Part shown: positions 17,963-26,252 of the stretch, piece after piece | Layout of the letters: every line of letters starts with the position of its first letter | How positions within the stretch are numbered: position 1 is the stretch's first letter | NCBI GenBank assembly: GCA_016191285.1 | Contig: JACPPA010000017.1 | Coordinates: forward strand, 1 to 50,828 | Direction of reading: 5' to 3' | Length of the DNA: 50,828 nucleotides | Source of the DNA: Gammaproteobacteria bacterium | Lineage (GTDB): Bacteria; Pseudomonadota; Gammaproteobacteria; Ga0077536 | Notes under the pieces: model-generated | What the model was told of the DNA's origin: nothing | Seen by the model: only the letters and a program-made list of their open reading frames with translations | Database searches by the model: none | Translations under genes and position numbers: made by a program

Positions 17963-18189
17963 CACCGATATAGGTCATCGCGAACCCATTTGACCTTACC
18001 GCGTCCCGCACGAGTTGATTGGGATAAATCCAAAATTCTTCGTACTGCTTTGGCATGTGCTGGTTGCATTCCAGCGAACTGGCTTAGGTAATTGCGCAAT
18101 AACGCATTGACTGAGGTGCCCTGCTCCAAGGCGCGCCGACGCGCGCTCTTTAGAACTTCCTCTGGCACAGTTATGGTGAGATTTGCCAT
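17962..18189 (-). CDS. Ribbon-helix-helix antitoxin, VapB-like
   Basis: A 75-residue protein. MANLTITVPEEVLKSARRRA is a ribbon-helix-helix (CopG/MetJ-type) DNA-binding start; the C-terminal half should wrap the PIN toxin. Its stop overlaps the toxin start. It should bind the toxin and repress its own promoter, probably through the inverted repeat at 18205-18235. Confidence 0.8.
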   Translation of the reverse strand: MANLTITVPEEVLKSARRRALEQGTSVNALLRNYLSQFAGMQPAHAKAVRRILDLSQSTRAGRGKVKWVRDDLYR

Positions 18190-18204
18190 GTGCTATTTTC
18201 GAAC

Positions 18205-18235
18205 CTCGTGCTACACGGAATCAGTGTAGCACGAG
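18205..18235. promoter_or_regulatory. Perfect 12-bp inverted repeat, probable VapB operator
   Basis: CTCGTGCTACAC (18205-18216) and GTGTAGCACGAG (18224-18235) are exact reverse complements around a 7-nt spacer. The repeat starts 16 nt upstream of the VapB-like start codon, the usual place for autoregulation by the antitoxin. Confidence 0.65.
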
Positions 18236-18272
18236 TCGAGTCACTTAATAAATGATCCAACAAAGTGGACAG

Positions 18273-19490
18273 TTATGCTGCCAGCACGCCAATACTTCGC
18301 AAACGCGCGCGTTCGTTGTGATTCACGCCGATCGCTTCTAATAGTTCATTCGCACCAGCCCCGATTGCAGGCGGCGGGCCGGCGGGACCACTTGGTGTGA
18401 CACTGAAATCCACAGGTGTCGATGCGCTATTAAATTCCTGTGGTGCGTTTTCACCAACGGCCATTGGCACATGCGCAAACGCGCCACTTGCGATCACTTG
18501 TGGATCGACCATGATGTCGTCAATTGAATTAATCGGCGCCCACCACACATCATGCTCGCGAAATATCGCTGACCATTCATCGCGCGTGCGGCGTGCGGTC
18601 ATCGTATCGAAAATGCCTACCAGTTCTTCAGCATTGCGTCGCCGCTCACGTGCGTTGATGAACCGCTCGTCATTCAATAGTTCCGGACAACCCAAAGCTT
18701 CGAGCGTACCGGGCCAATGCCGCTGTGATTCCGCGCCCACCAACCAAAACCATTTACCATCGCTGGCGCAGTAACAATTCATCAAGGGATTTTGTGGTTT
18801 CTGCCGCGATTGTGGTGAGGCCGCACGACCAAGGCCGACACGTGCGGCTACATCCATGCCGATGCTGTAGACGCCGGCGCGCAGCAGCGAGGTCGAAACC
18901 AATTGCCCTTGACCCGTGCGTTCGCGATGAAACAGCGCGCCCATAATGCCGGACACCATCGTGATTGCCGTGACGTTGTCGCCGAGCCCACCCGGCAGCA
19001 CCGGCGGCGATGCGCTTTTCGGTGTGGCGCGTTCGGCAAGCCCGCTGCGCCCAGAGTAGGCCGCCATGTCATAACCCGGCGCATCACTATCAGGCCCTTC
19101 AAGCCCGTATGCCGTAAGACTCGCATAGATGAGTGCCGGGTGTTGCGCCAATAGTGTTGAGTGCCCGAGTCCTACCCTATCGAGAAACGTCGGTCGCATG
19201 TTGGTGAGAAACACATCGGCAGTGGTGATAAGACGCTTCTCGATCGCGAGGCCATCGGCACGATTGATATCGAGCGCGACGCTTTTCTTTCCGCGGTTGT
19301 AGAGATCAAACGGCGGGCAGCGGTCTTCATCCAAGCCATACACGGCACCGAACAATCGTCGCATTGGATCGCCGGTCGGCATTTCTATCTTCACAATCTC
19401 GGCACCCCAGTCGGCAAGCATGCCTGCGGCCGCCGGACCCGCCACCCACATGCCGAGTTCTACCACCCGGATTCCTTTGAGCGGACTCAT
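18273..19490 (-). CDS. Type III (CaiB/BaiF) CoA-transferase
   Basis: A 405-residue enzyme: GIRVVELGMWVAGPAAAGML, AEIVKIE, NRGKKSVALDI, the catalytic-site region PGGLGDNVTA (D171), and a C-terminal MVDPQVIASGAF block. It overlaps the enoyl-CoA hydratase gene by 4 nt and is its downstream partner, so the two likely act on the same acyl-CoA. It is more distant from the other CoA-transferases in the window, with WVAGPAA instead of LAGP. Substrate unknown. Confidence 0.9.
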   Translation of the reverse strand: MSPLKGIRVVELGMWVAGPAAAGMLADWGAEIVKIEMPTGDPMRRLFGAVYGLDEDRCPPFDLYNRGKKSVALDINRADGLAIEKRLITTADVFLTNMRPTFLDRVGLGHSTLLAQHPALIYASLTAYGLEGPDSDAPGYDMAAYSGRSGLAERATPKSASPPVLPGGLGDNVTAITMVSGIMGALFHRERTGQGQLVSTSLLRAGVYSIGMDVAARVGLGRAASPQSRQKPQNPLMNCYCASDGKWFWLVGAESQRHWPGTLEALGCPELLNDERFINARERRRNAEELVGIFDTMTARRTRDEWSAIFREHDVWWAPINSIDDIMVDPQVIASGAFAHVPMAVGENAPQEFNSASTPVDFSVTPSGPAGPPPAIGAGANELLEAIGVNHNERARLRSIGVLAA

Positions 19491-20302
19491 TTCGCGGCCC
19501 TCCCCCGAAATGCTGGCGGACGTTTTTCCATGAAGGCACGGGGGCCTTCGCGCGCATCGTCCATCATTGCGTTCTCCTTGGTACAGCGGGTTTCGACCGC
19601 AAAGGCTTCATCGAACGGCAGGCCGCTGGAGCACACCATCGCTTCTTTGGTTTTTTCCAATGCGACCGGCGCGCCAAGGCACATACGTCGCGCGAGATCG
19701 AGTGCAGTGGCCATCACTTGTTCTGGCGGCACCACACGATTGACAAGCCCCATCGCAAGTGCGCGTTCGGCGCCGATGGGTTCGGCCAGCAACATCAGTT
19801 CCATCGCATGCGCCCACGAGACTTGGCGCGCAATGCGCACTAGCGAGCCGCCGCTCGCAATTAATCCGCGTCGGACTTCAGTCACCGCAAGCGTGGCGTC
19901 ACTCGCCATAACGCGCAGATCGGTGGCCAACACAAACTCAGCGCCGCCAGCATGTGCATGACCATTGATCGCGGCGATCACCGGCTTGAAGAATTTTGCA
20001 TGACGCAGCAGCGCCGCATGCAATTGCTTGCGATCGGCAGCGAAGCGCGCTTCCCATTCGTCTTGCGGCTCGCGTGCACGCATCATCAATGGAATCAGGC
20101 TACCCAGATCGCCACCGGCACAAAAGGCCTGTGTGCCAGTGCCAGTCACGATAACCACACGAATGCTGTCGTCGTCGGCCGCGGCCTGCCAGAACTCGGC
20201 CAAGCGCACTACCATTTCCGGCGATAACGCATTGCGCTTGTCAGGGCGATTCAAGGTTACGATGGCGATACCATCGTGTGTTTCGGTCAAAATATGCGGC
20301 AT
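19487..20302 (-). CDS. Enoyl-CoA hydratase/isomerase family protein
   Basis: A 271-residue crotonase. The oxyanion-hole segment CAGGDL (61-66) and HAGGAE (117-122) are present, and both positions used by catalytic glutamates in hydratases are acidic (E122 and E142 in TEVRRGL). It should add water across an enoyl-CoA double bond or do a related crotonase reaction. ATG 20302 is preferred to the TTG at 20308. Co-transcribed with the CoA-transferase that overlaps its stop. Confidence 0.9.
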   Translation of the reverse strand: MPHILTETHDGIAIVTLNRPDKRNALSPEMVVRLAEFWQAAADDDSIRVVIVTGTGTQAFCAGGDLGSLIPLMMRAREPQDEWEARFAADRKQLHAALLRHAKFFKPVIAAINGHAHAGGAEFVLATDLRVMASDATLAVTEVRRGLIASGGSLVRIARQVSWAHAMELMLLAEPIGAERALAMGLVNRVVPPEQVMATALDLARRMCLGAPVALEKTKEAMVCSSGLPFDEAFAVETRCTKENAMMDDAREGPRAFMEKRPPAFRGRAAK

Positions 20303-20426
20303 GGACAAAACTCGTTTGAATTAGGGGTCGGTTGTTCTTCGGGACAATCACACATCAACAATTAATCACGATGTTAAAATAACAGTATGCTTCGTGCGAA
20401 TGAATTCGCACCTTTCATTGTGAGCG

Positions 20427-21793
20427 ATGAGCATGATGATCCTCGACGGCATCCGCGTACTCGATTTCACGCAGTATCTGGCGGGGCCCACCGTCACGCG
20501 GCTGATGGCCGAGATGGGGGCTGAGATTATCAAGATTGAAATCGCGCCCAATGGCGATCCTTCACGCGGTCTGCCGCTGGCCGATCGCAATCGCAGCGGC
20601 TATTTTGTGCAGCAGAATCGGGGCAAACAAAGCCTTGGTCTCGATCTGCGACAGCCCGAAGCACTCAATATTGTGCGTGAGGGAATCTCTGCAAAAGGCA
20701 GAGATTCCTGCGGCGCAGGGATGTGCCGCCATTTTCAATGGTCGCAGACCGTTGAAAATGAAGGAAAACAAAAATCACACTTTTTGTTTTCCGTACTCTG
20801 AAAAGTCCAGGAGGGACTTATTCAGAGTTTCCTGAGCTCGTCACTAAGGTTGATGTAGTGGTCGAGAATTTCGGCCCCGGCGTGATGGAAAAGCGCAGCC
20901 TCGCGTACACGGATCTACGCGCGATAAAACCCGACATCAGCATGGCGTCGGTATCTGCTTATGGGCGCGAGAGTCCGTTGTCGCACAAAACCGGATTCGA
21001 CTGGGCGGCACAAGCGTTCGCGGGCTTAATGCACATGACGGGCGATCCCAATGGTCCGCCGATGCCGATGGGCTATGCGGTCGGCGACATCGGCAGTGGT
21101 GTGCATGCGTTTTCTGCAATCGGCTTTGCGCTATTTCATCGCGGCCGCACCGGACAAGGCCAGTGGTTGGACCTCAGCATGGTCGATGCAATGTTTCACA
21201 TGCAGGACATCGCACTACAAGCCCACACATTAAGTAAAGGCGCGTTCACATCGAATCGCATGGGCAATCATCATGCGTTGGTGTGTCCCTTCGGAGTGTT
21301 TAAAGGACCAAGCGGTTATGTGGCAATCCTCGCGTTACAACCGCAATGGAAAAACGTGTGCGCGGCACTGGGACGGCCTGAGCTCGAACACGATGAACGC
21401 TTCGCGCTAGCCGATCGTCGTGCTGCGAATCAACGTGACGTAATTGCCATCATTGAAGAATGGCTCGCTCATTTTCCAAACAATGACGCCGTGATCGCAC
21501 ATTTAGAACAGCATCGTGTGCCCTGCGCGCCGGTACTGAATCCCGTTGACGCCCTGCGGCATCCGTATTTTTTAGAACGCGAAATGGTGCGCTTCATCGA
21601 GGATCCGATATTAGGCTCACTTGCGATACCGGGCTTTCCGCTGCGCTTTTCTGTGCAGCCCGAACGGCCTGATCTCGTCGCACCCTTGCTTGGTCAACAC
21701 AACGCGCAGGTGTTGTCGCAATTGTTGAGCTACGATGCGCAACGGATTTCCGCGCTCACGCAACGAGGCGTCCTGGTCGCTGGGGAGCGATAA
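20427..21793 (+). pseudogene. Type III CoA-transferase interrupted by a 151-bp hairpin element
   Basis: The 5' part encodes GIRVLDFTQYLAGPTVTRLM, GAEIIKIE and NRGKQSLGLDLRQPEA (85 codons to 20681). After the insertion the same frame resumes with LVTKVDVVVENFGPGVME at 20837 and continues through the catalytic AVGDIGSGVHA to 21793. Removing 20682-20832 and one copy of the flanking TGAG restores a continuous 403-codon gene. As it stands the first part ends in foreign sequence at 20801, and the second would need a new start. It was likely a functional enzyme until recently; no other frame damage is seen. Confidence 0.88.
20682..20832. mobile_element. 151-bp hairpin-array element (MITE-like) inserted in the CoA-transferase gene
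   Basis: The element starts GGAATCTCTG and ends CAGAGTTTCC, imperfect terminal inverted repeats, and is flanked by TGAG on both sides (20678-20681 and 20833-20836). It consists of five consecutive hairpins: 20682-20708, 20710-20729, 20730-20760, 20763-20792 and 20795-20828. It encodes no protein. A second copy lies at 23068-23205 with compensatory base changes in the stems. It should be mobilised, if at all, by a transposase encoded elsewhere. Confidence 0.8.
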
Positions 21794-21869
21794 AGTGTCG
21801 ATGCAATCGGCCACTTGATTGACGTGGCGTTGGCGTTACGAAATCAAAACTCTACACCGGAATCATGAT

Positions 21870-22575
21870 ATGCGTGCGGCAGTATTTCAGAAACCAACCG
21901 CAATGCTCACCCTCGCCGATGTCCCCACGCCGCATTGCGAAGGCGCTGATCTCATTGTGCAGGTTAAGTGCTGCGGGATTTGCGGCTCCGATCTGCACAT
22001 GGCAGACATACATGATCGCCGCGGCGCGATGGCGCCGTTGCCGCCTGGCACGATCATGGGCCATGAATTCTGCGGCGAAGTAGTCGACATCGGACCTCTC
22101 GCAGCGAAAAACTGGAAAATGGGTGAGCGCGTCACCGCATTGCGGTATATCGCGTGTGGTACATGTCGTGCTTGCTTGAATGGCATGGGGTATCACTGTG
22201 CGAGTGTGCGCTACTGCGGCTTGGGCAACTTGCCCGGTGCTTATGCGGAATATATTCGCGTTGGCGCGGCAGAAACATTGCGTTTAACGCCCGGCGTTGA
22301 TTGGCAACGCGGCGCGTTAGTAGAACCCCTGACGGTGGCATTGCATGCTGTCGAAGCGGCGCGCTTCACACCGGGCAAAAATGTATTGATTCTCGGCGCG
22401 GGTCCGATTGGGCTTGCGGTTGCACTGTGGTGCCGATACTTCGGCGCGCATCACATCATTGTCTCAGACAAAATACCCACACGCCTCGCTCTCGCCCACG
22501 CAAGTAGGTGCGACCGCAACGATCAATGCGGGCATCGAGAATGTGATTGAACGCTACAAAAACATCGCGCTGCGT
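21870..22575 (+). pseudogene. Zinc-dependent alcohol dehydrogenase (MDR family), frameshifted and truncated
   Basis: MRAAVFQKPTAMLTLADVPT starts a medium-chain dehydrogenase. The catalytic zinc site CCGICGSDLH and GHEFCGEV, and the structural-zinc cysteines CGTCRAC, are intact. The NAD-binding VLILGAGPIGLAV is also intact. Near 22500-22505 the frame is lost: AHAS continues in another frame as VGATATINAGIENVIERYKN up to about 22575. After that, similarity ends in hairpin-rich DNA. The family has ~340 residues; about 235 remain. It probably oxidised a secondary alcohol in the neighbouring CoA pathway. Confidence 0.8.
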
Positions 22576-22800
22576 GTTTTTTGCTGCTGTTACTGCTACG
22601 CGCTACGGTTCGGCTCTGCACGATCCGAAGGGCCGTCCTTGTCCCTACCCTCATGAGGTAGGGACAAGGACGGAATCGTGGGCTGCGATAACGACTTTCG
22701 CGGCTTCAGCCGAGGGAAGACGTAAGTATGACGTCTGCAGATCGAACTTCCGCTGCCCAGAACGATAGTGCGGGCGCGAAGGCGCGCCACTCTATTTTGA
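22576..22800. repeat. Hairpin-rich segment ending the dehydrogenase pseudogene
   Basis: It holds a perfect 17-bp inverted repeat, CCGTCCTTGTCCCTACC at 22633-22649 and its complement at 22657-22673. Shorter hairpins follow: CGGCT/AGCCG at 22701-22712 and AGACGT/ACGTCT at 22718-22736, and a GC-rich one near 22768-22792. No protein is recognised. It may be a different type of structured repeat that truncated the dehydrogenase gene. Confidence 0.5.
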
Positions 22801-23067
22801 TTTAGGAAACGCGGATCGAGAATCTACGCTACTGTCGCACATGCGAGTGGGCACTTCAGGTCCAGCGTCGGCATCGAAGGGTCCACCGCGTCGCCGGTGA
22901 TCAATCAGGGCATGGTTCGCTAACAAGAATCGCGTCAGTCAAAAATCGAACGTATTTTCTCGCGGCGCCACGGCTCGCTTCAAGGCATAAACGCATTGTG
23001 CTGCCGGCAATCCGGGCCTCTTCGCGAAATAATTCGCGCAACGATAAAAATATTTTTGAGTATTTAG
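22801..23067. other. Non-coding stretch between two hairpin repeats
   Basis: No gene recognised. Minus-strand frames exist at about 22901-23164, but they lack family similarity and run into the repeat at 23068. Possibly the remains of an older gene. Confidence 0.3.
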
Positions 23068-23205
23068 GGAAGCTCTGCAAAAGGCAGAGCTTCCCGCGGC
23101 ACAGGGAGGTGCCGCCATTTTCGATGGTTGCAAACCATTGAAAATGAAGGGAAGCAAAAATCATACTTTTTGCTTCCCGTACTCTGAATAAGTCCAGGAT
23201 GGACT
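23068..23205. mobile_element. Second copy of the hairpin-array element, 3'-truncated
   Basis: Same order of hairpins as 20682-20832: 23068-23094, 23096-23115, 23116-23146, 23149-23178, then half of the fifth ending near 23205. Stem changes relative to the first copy are paired: GGAATCTCTG/CAGAGATTCC becomes GGAAGCTCTG/CAGAGCTTCC, and GGAAAACAAAAA becomes GGGAAGCAAAAA with the matching change on the other arm. The right terminal repeat is missing. Confidence 0.75.
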
Positions 23206-23649
23206 ACAATTTTCTCCACGGAATTCATGCGTGGCCACGACGCTTATCGTGGCATCCAGGCATCATCGGGATCTAGGAATGATGCGGCAGTCGTAAGACT
23301 GTGGTCGCTGTTCGGATGAATGCTGGTCGTTCGTCCATTACCTCTCACGCGAATTGAACAGGCCTATGCTCAGGTTTTGGTCTCTCCGTTCGCGTTCTCC
23401 ACTCTCGGGATCACTCCCGTGCTTCACCGCGTACGCAAGTACTGCGTCGAGTTGTTACGTGCGTTGGTTGCCCGCAAGGGGTAGTTGGGATGGTGTGGCG
23501 CCTTTCCTCCACGAGGAAGAACCACATTGCCGAAGACCGGCATCTTGAGGTCTTGGGGAGTCGTGTCCCCGATCATTCACGCGTAAGCGTGCTCAAGTGG
23601 CTACGGCCCTTGGGAGATCATTAACACTTACCAGAATTTTTCGAGACAC
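23206..23649. repeat. Hairpin-dense non-coding region upstream of the first integrase
   Basis: No gene recognised. From 23406 to 23591 short perfect hairpins follow each other: CGGGA/TCCCG (23406-23419), TTCCTC/GAGGAA (23504-23518), AAGACC/GGTCTT (23533-23554), GGGGA/TCCCC (23555-23570) and CACGC/GCGTG (23578-23591). An upstream one, CCACGA/TCGTGG, is near 23234-23251. It may be a structured RNA or another repeat type. Confidence 0.4.
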
Positions 23650-24517
23650 ATGAGAGCCCTCAACTACCAACTGCGACAACTTTGTTTGAAGAACCGCGAT
23701 GGGAGCTACGCGACCCAGGCCGCAGCGACTGTGGTTGCTGTCGCGCATCGCGAACCAGCTGCATGAACTCGGGTATCGGCAATTGGAAGCCGATTCCCTG
23801 AAACCGAAACACGTTGAAGCGCTCACTAAATTCTGGCTCGCGGAGGAGCTCGCGATTGCAACGATCAAGAACCGGATGGCGGCGTTGCGTTGGTGGGCGA
23901 TGGAGGTCAATCGTCAGAACGTCATCGCCCGGACGAATGATCATTACGGCATTCCCGACCGGGTATTCGTCACCAATGAGAGCAAGGCGCAGACGCTCGT
24001 CGCCGAGTCGCTCACCAAGGTTCGCGATGAACATGTGAGGATGAGTCTCGAACCGCAAGCCGCGTTCGGACTCCGCCGGGAGGAGGCCATCAAGTTCATT
24101 CCTAGCTATGCCGATCGCGAGGAAGTTTTGGTTTTGAAAGACACTTGGACGAAGGGGGGCAAGGCGCGCGAGATCCCGATTCGAACGCTTGAACAGCGAA
24201 ACTTACTGGATCGCGCGCACAAACTTGCGGGACGTGGCTCGTTGATTCCGGCAGGTCGCAACTACGTGCAGCAACTCCGGGTGTACGAAGGCCATACTGC
24301 CCGCGCCGGACTCTCGAAATTGCATGGCCTGCGGCATGCCTACGCCCAACAGCGTTATAAAGAGCTGACCGGATGGTTGTGCCCGGCTGCCGGCGGTCCT
24401 GAGTCAGACGCACTGACGCCGGACCAGAAAGCCCGAGACACAGAGGCGCGACTAACTATCAGCCACGAACTCGGGCATGAACGGGAAGGCGTGACAGCAA
24501 TTTATCTTGGTCGCTGA
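23650..24517 (+). pseudogene. Tyrosine recombinase, integrase-domain type, copy A (frameshifted near its start)
   Basis: Starting at ATG 23650 the protein begins MRALNYQLRQLCLKNRDGSY ATQA, then the frame is lost at about 23721. It resumes in the frame QRLWLLSRIANQLHELGYRQ and continues to 24517. The rest is intact and has a recombinase layout: FGLRREEA, HGLRHAYAQQRY and ELGHEREGVTAIYLGR, giving R, HxxR, H and Y. A two-base loss, or a one-base gain, explains the break. The excisionase-like gene follows after 13 nt. Copy B at 27602 is about 85% similar in the overlapping part by eye. Confidence 0.8.
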
Positions 24518-24530
24518 TCCCGATTCGAGC

Positions 24531-25115
24531 ATGCACCGACAACCCAACATCGCCCCGCGGCTTCTTCGCTTCCGCGATGCCCCGCGTTACCTCGGCATGG
24601 ACCGGAACCGCTTCAACGTCGAGGTGCGGCCGCAACTTACCGAAATTCGCATCGGCCGCCAGGGCGTGGCCTTTGATCGTCTTGAACTTGACCAATGGGT
24701 CGACCACTATAAGTCCCGCAACGGACGTCCCGGTCAATTCAAAGGAGATTTGACACAAGAGTATCAACCTGGCGTTAGGGGTGGCGCGGCATATCTTGAA
24801 CCTGGCAGCGTCGGAATGGCTGGACGAGCGCAACCTGACCTGGTTGCAATCGCCGCCGAAGATCAAACTGCTGAAGGTGACGGATGCGCGGCAGCCTTAC
24901 CCGCTGTCGCGGGACGAGCAGGTGCGACTGTTTGCGGCCGTGCCGAAACACCTGGCGCGGATGGCGCTGTTCAAGGTCAATACTGGCACGCGCGACAAGG
25001 AGGTTTGCTTATTGCGATGGGAATGGGAAGTGCAGGTACCGGAATTGGACACCAGTGTGTTCATCATTCCGACAGAGCGGGTGAAGAACGGCGAGGAGCG
25101 TTTGGTGGTGCTTAA
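24531..25115 (+). CDS. Excisionase-like DNA-binding protein, copy A, with an out-of-place tail
   Basis: ATG 24531 starts MHRQPNIAPRLLRFRDAPRY LGMDRN, then IGRQGVAFDRLELDQWVDHY. This is an AlpA/helix-turn-helix excisionase-like domain of about 70 residues, nearly identical to copy B at 28269. After RNGRPG (about residue 73) similarity to copy B stops. The frame then runs through the shadow of the deleted second integrase to 25115, so the last ~120 residues are not native. Such proteins direct excision by bending DNA near att sites or act as regulators. Confidence 0.6.
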   Translation: MHRQPNIAPRLLRFRDAPRYLGMDRNRFNVEVRPQLTEIRIGRQGVAFDRLELDQWVDHYKSRNGRPGQFKGDLTQEYQPGVRGGAAYLEPGSVGMAGRAQPDLVAIAAEDQTAEGDGCAAALPAVAGRAGATVCGRAETPGADGAVQGQYWHARQGGLLIAMGMGSAGTGIGHQCVHHSDRAGEERRGAFGGA

Positions 25116-25488
25116 TCGAGCGGCCAGATCGGTGATCGACAGCGTGCGCGGCGAACACGCGGACTATGTGTTCGCCCTGCGCGGGCGTCCGATCCAGGCG
25201 GTGGGTAATTCGGCATGGAACGCTGCGCGCGTGCGCGTCGGCTTGCCGCAGGTTCGAGTGCACGATTTGAAGCACACATTCGGTCGACGTTTACGCGCTG
25301 CCGGTGTGAGTTTCGAAGACCGACAAGACCTGCTCGGTCACCGCTCCGGACGGATCGCCACGCATAACTCAACAGCAGAATTAGAGAACCTGATTGCAGC
25401 GGCCGAGAAGGTGTGCGGAGGAAATCCCCACAATGGTTTTGCTGAAACAAAACGCAGCTTTGGGGACCGCTGTGAGTGCTTGAAATAA
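24757..25488 (+). pseudogene. Second tyrosine recombinase, copy A (N-terminus deleted, catalytic Tyr lost)
   Basis: Similarity to copy B starts abruptly at KSINLALGVARHILNLAASE (24757) and runs to 25488. About 125 N-terminal residues are missing, lost in the same deletion that removed the excisionase tail. Catalytic residues visible: R in NTGTRDKEV, HxxR-type HDLKHTFGRR, and H in LLGHRSG. Where copy B has HYSAPE, this copy reads HNSTAE, so the nucleophilic tyrosine is asparagine. It should be inactive. Its stop lies 10 nt before the tRNA-derived att repeat. Confidence 0.8.
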
Positions 25489-25498
25489 CTTAAGAATT

Positions 25499-25670
25499 TG
25501 GCGCGCCCGGGGAGATTCGAACTCCCGACCCCCTGGTTCGTAGGCCGGGAAGCGCGTCAGGGGATTTTATTTATCAACAACTTGCGACACCTGCCAGTGT
25601 GCTAATGAGCTTCGATGACACAAAAATGAGTCCGAATATGGCAGTGCACTAGCACACTTTTGAGCACACC
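25499..25670 (-). repeat. Attachment-site-like repeat, copy 1: tRNA-Arg(ACG) 3' end plus arm region
   Basis: On the minus strand 25499-25543 is the 3' 45 nt of a tRNA gene: CTACGAACCAGG (loop with anticodon ACG), the T-arm GGGAGTTCGAATCTCCC and an encoded CCA. The 5' half of the tRNA is absent, so similarity begins in the anticodon loop, a common crossover site for tyrosine recombinases. The remaining ~125 bp contain CAGTGTGCTAATGAGC, GCACTAGCACAC and GCACACC, possible arm-type integrase sites. The same 172-bp arrangement recurs at 29614-29785. Confidence 0.75.
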
Positions 25671-25695
25671 TGATTTCAGCGGATATGTTCGAATC

Positions 25696-25977
25696 TCACA
25701 AGCCGAGCTCACTATGTGAGCCAAGGCGCACGAGCTGCAATACCGCGTCATTTGGTTTTCGATAGATCAGCACCAGATCGGGTTTGAGATGGCAATCGCG
25801 GTGATCTTTCCATTCGCCGCTTAATGGATGGTCGCGATACTTCCCGGCCAATGGCCGATCATTCACGAACGCCGTTAAGACCGCCAGAAAATCACTTTCC
25901 AATGTCGCGCGATGCAGGCCTTTAGCCTCGCGGTTATAGTCTCGTTTGAATTGGCCCGTGCGCTCAATCGTCCGCAT
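25696..25977 (-). CDS. yafQ: YafQ-family mRNA-cleaving toxin
   Basis: A 93-residue RelE-superfamily toxin of the YafQ branch. Catalytic-type residues are present: H50, H63, D67 and H88, in DCHLKPDLVLIYR and LGSHSELGL, matching E. coli YafQ positions within one. It should cut mRNA on the ribosome when released. It overlaps the DinJ-like antitoxin gene by 14 nt. It lies immediately after the att repeat, in the place of mobile-element cargo. Confidence 0.88.
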   Translation of the reverse strand: MRTIERTGQFKRDYNREAKGLHRATLESDFLAVLTAFVNDRPLAGKYRDHPLSGEWKDHRDCHLKPDLVLIYRKPNDAVLQLVRLGSHSELGL

Positions 25978-26227
25978 TCAAATCCGCCAAGAGTGCTTTT
26001 GCGGTAGCGAATGACGGTAATTTGCCGCGGCGCGCTTCCTTCATGGCTTTGATCGTTTTCGCATTTGGGATCAACGGTTCGAATGGCAGGGCCTTATCGT
26101 GGGCGACGCGCGTCAGCAGGATGCGAAACGCGTCCGACACGGTTAAACCCATTGCCGCCAGCACGACGGTGGCCTCTTCTTTGATGCGCTCATTGATACG
26201 TGCGCGCACCACTGCATTTTCAGACAT
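25964..26227 (-). CDS. dinJ: DinJ/RelB-family antitoxin
   Basis: An 87-residue antitoxin. The N-terminal RARINERIKEEATVVLAAMG and LTVSDAFRILLTRVAHDKAL segments are the ribbon-helix-helix domain of DinJ; the C-terminal half should neutralise YafQ. The start ATG at 26227 is clear. It overlaps the toxin gene and is expected to repress the shared promoter. Confidence 0.88.
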   Translation of the reverse strand: MSENAVVRARINERIKEEATVVLAAMGLTVSDAFRILLTRVAHDKALPFEPLIPNAKTIKAMKEARRGKLPSFATAKALLADLNADD

Positions 26228-26238
26228 GGTTCAATTCT

Positions 26239-26252
26239 CTCAAGGGTTTGAG
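26239..26252. promoter_or_regulatory. Short inverted repeat upstream of dinJ
   Basis: CTCAA-gggt-TTGAG lies 12 nt upstream of the dinJ start codon, where DinJ-YafQ complexes usually bind. The arms are only 5 bp, so the assignment is weak. Confidence 0.3.

Noticed and set aside
20562-20771. Minus-strand 69-codon frame inside the hairpin element, with a similar one at 22939-23157
   Set aside because: The two translations resemble each other only because the repeat DNA does; stems change in pairs rather than by codon, and there is no ribosome site.
23406-23591. A CRISPR array or integron attC series
   Set aside because: The hairpins differ in sequence and spacing; there are no identical repeats with unique spacers and no integron integrase signature.
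25499-25543. A complete tRNA-Arg gene
   Set aside because: Only the 3' half from the anticodon loop onward is present here and at 29614; no D-arm or 5' acceptor strand is found upstream.
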